Assembly (NCBI RefSeq): GCF_013408825.1
Contig: NZ_JACCBZ010000002.1
Coordinates: forward strand, 604,806 to 668,805
Source of the DNA: Mucilaginibacter tundrae
GTDB taxonomy: Bacteria; Bacteroidota; Bacteroidia; Sphingobacteriales; Sphingobacteriaceae
Length of the DNA stretch: 64,000 nucleotides
Direction of reading: 5' to 3'
Positions 63,996 to 64,000 of this stretch are shown piece after piece (the stretch's first letter is position 1; each line of letters starts with the position of its first letter). The notes under the pieces were generated by a model. It did not search any database, was not told the origin of the DNA, and was given only the letters and a program-made list of their open reading frames with translations. The translations under genes and the position numbers were made by a program.

Positions 63996-64000
63996 TAGAT

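Noticed and set aside
1..64000. CRISPR arrays, tRNA, rRNA or insertion sequences
   Set aside because: No regularly spaced direct repeats, cloverleaf-like genes, ribosomal sequence or transposase were seen. The inverted repeats found are intergenic hairpins.

Overview
The window looks like chromosome from a Bacteroidota of the Sphingobacteriaceae, close to Mucilaginibacter or Pedobacter. The evidence is a SusC/SusD polysaccharide-utilisation locus, promoter boxes of the TAnnTTTG type with no obvious Shine-Dalgarno spacing, a NagB-PIG-L fusion, LytTR/LytS two-component genes, and the hairpin intergenic repeats common in that group. Genus assignment is inference from gene style. No rRNA, tRNA, CRISPR array, insertion sequence or prophage was recognised.

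Region by region. 1-5.4 kb: a LiaF-like membrane-stress module (two DUF5668-type proteins, a LytS-type kinase and a LytTR regulator) flanked by two membrane proteins with PH/YcxB-like domains. 5.4-12.5 kb: a repeat element, a half-size EamA transporter, a TolC-adaptor-RND efflux operon and a secreted beta-propeller. 12.6-20 kb: a dihydroceramide delta-4 desaturase homologue, two secreted proteins, a VWA/MoxR-type AAA+ pair, and a degenerate UbiA-like protein coupled to a methyltransferase. 20-30 kb: manA, icd, dnaX, an acyltransferase, two tandem CE7-type esterases and an outer-membrane barrel.

30.2-51.0 kb is one long minus-strand carbohydrate block. A LacI-type regulator and an unexported CBM9-like protein lie at its head. 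Next come SusC, SusD, a PKD lipoprotein, a DUF5009 membrane acetyltransferase-like protein, a GH31 enzyme, a DUF4874/DUF4832 lipoprotein, galE and a large glycosidase. After a fresh promoter follow nahK, nagB-PIG-L, a GlmM-type mutase and an exported amidohydrolase. A near-palindromic motif (TGCGTGTNCGNNCACA) sits at the promoters of susC, of the CBM9-like gene and of nahK, so one LacI regulator probably controls all of it. The last operon encodes, on paper, a complete route from N-acetylhexosamine to fructose-6-phosphate that needs neither NagK nor NagA. The likely target is a glycan rich in alpha-galactose and amino sugar.

51-64 kb is housekeeping and accessory: ferritin, a START protein, a hydroxyacid dehydrogenase, DUF4342, an M90 peptidase, a short MutS-like ATPase, an MFS exporter, a decayed AraC fragment, a GT39-like transferase, an acyltransferase, DUF1543 and a clan GH-A glycosidase. 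Three families of palindromic intergenic repeats are scattered through the window.
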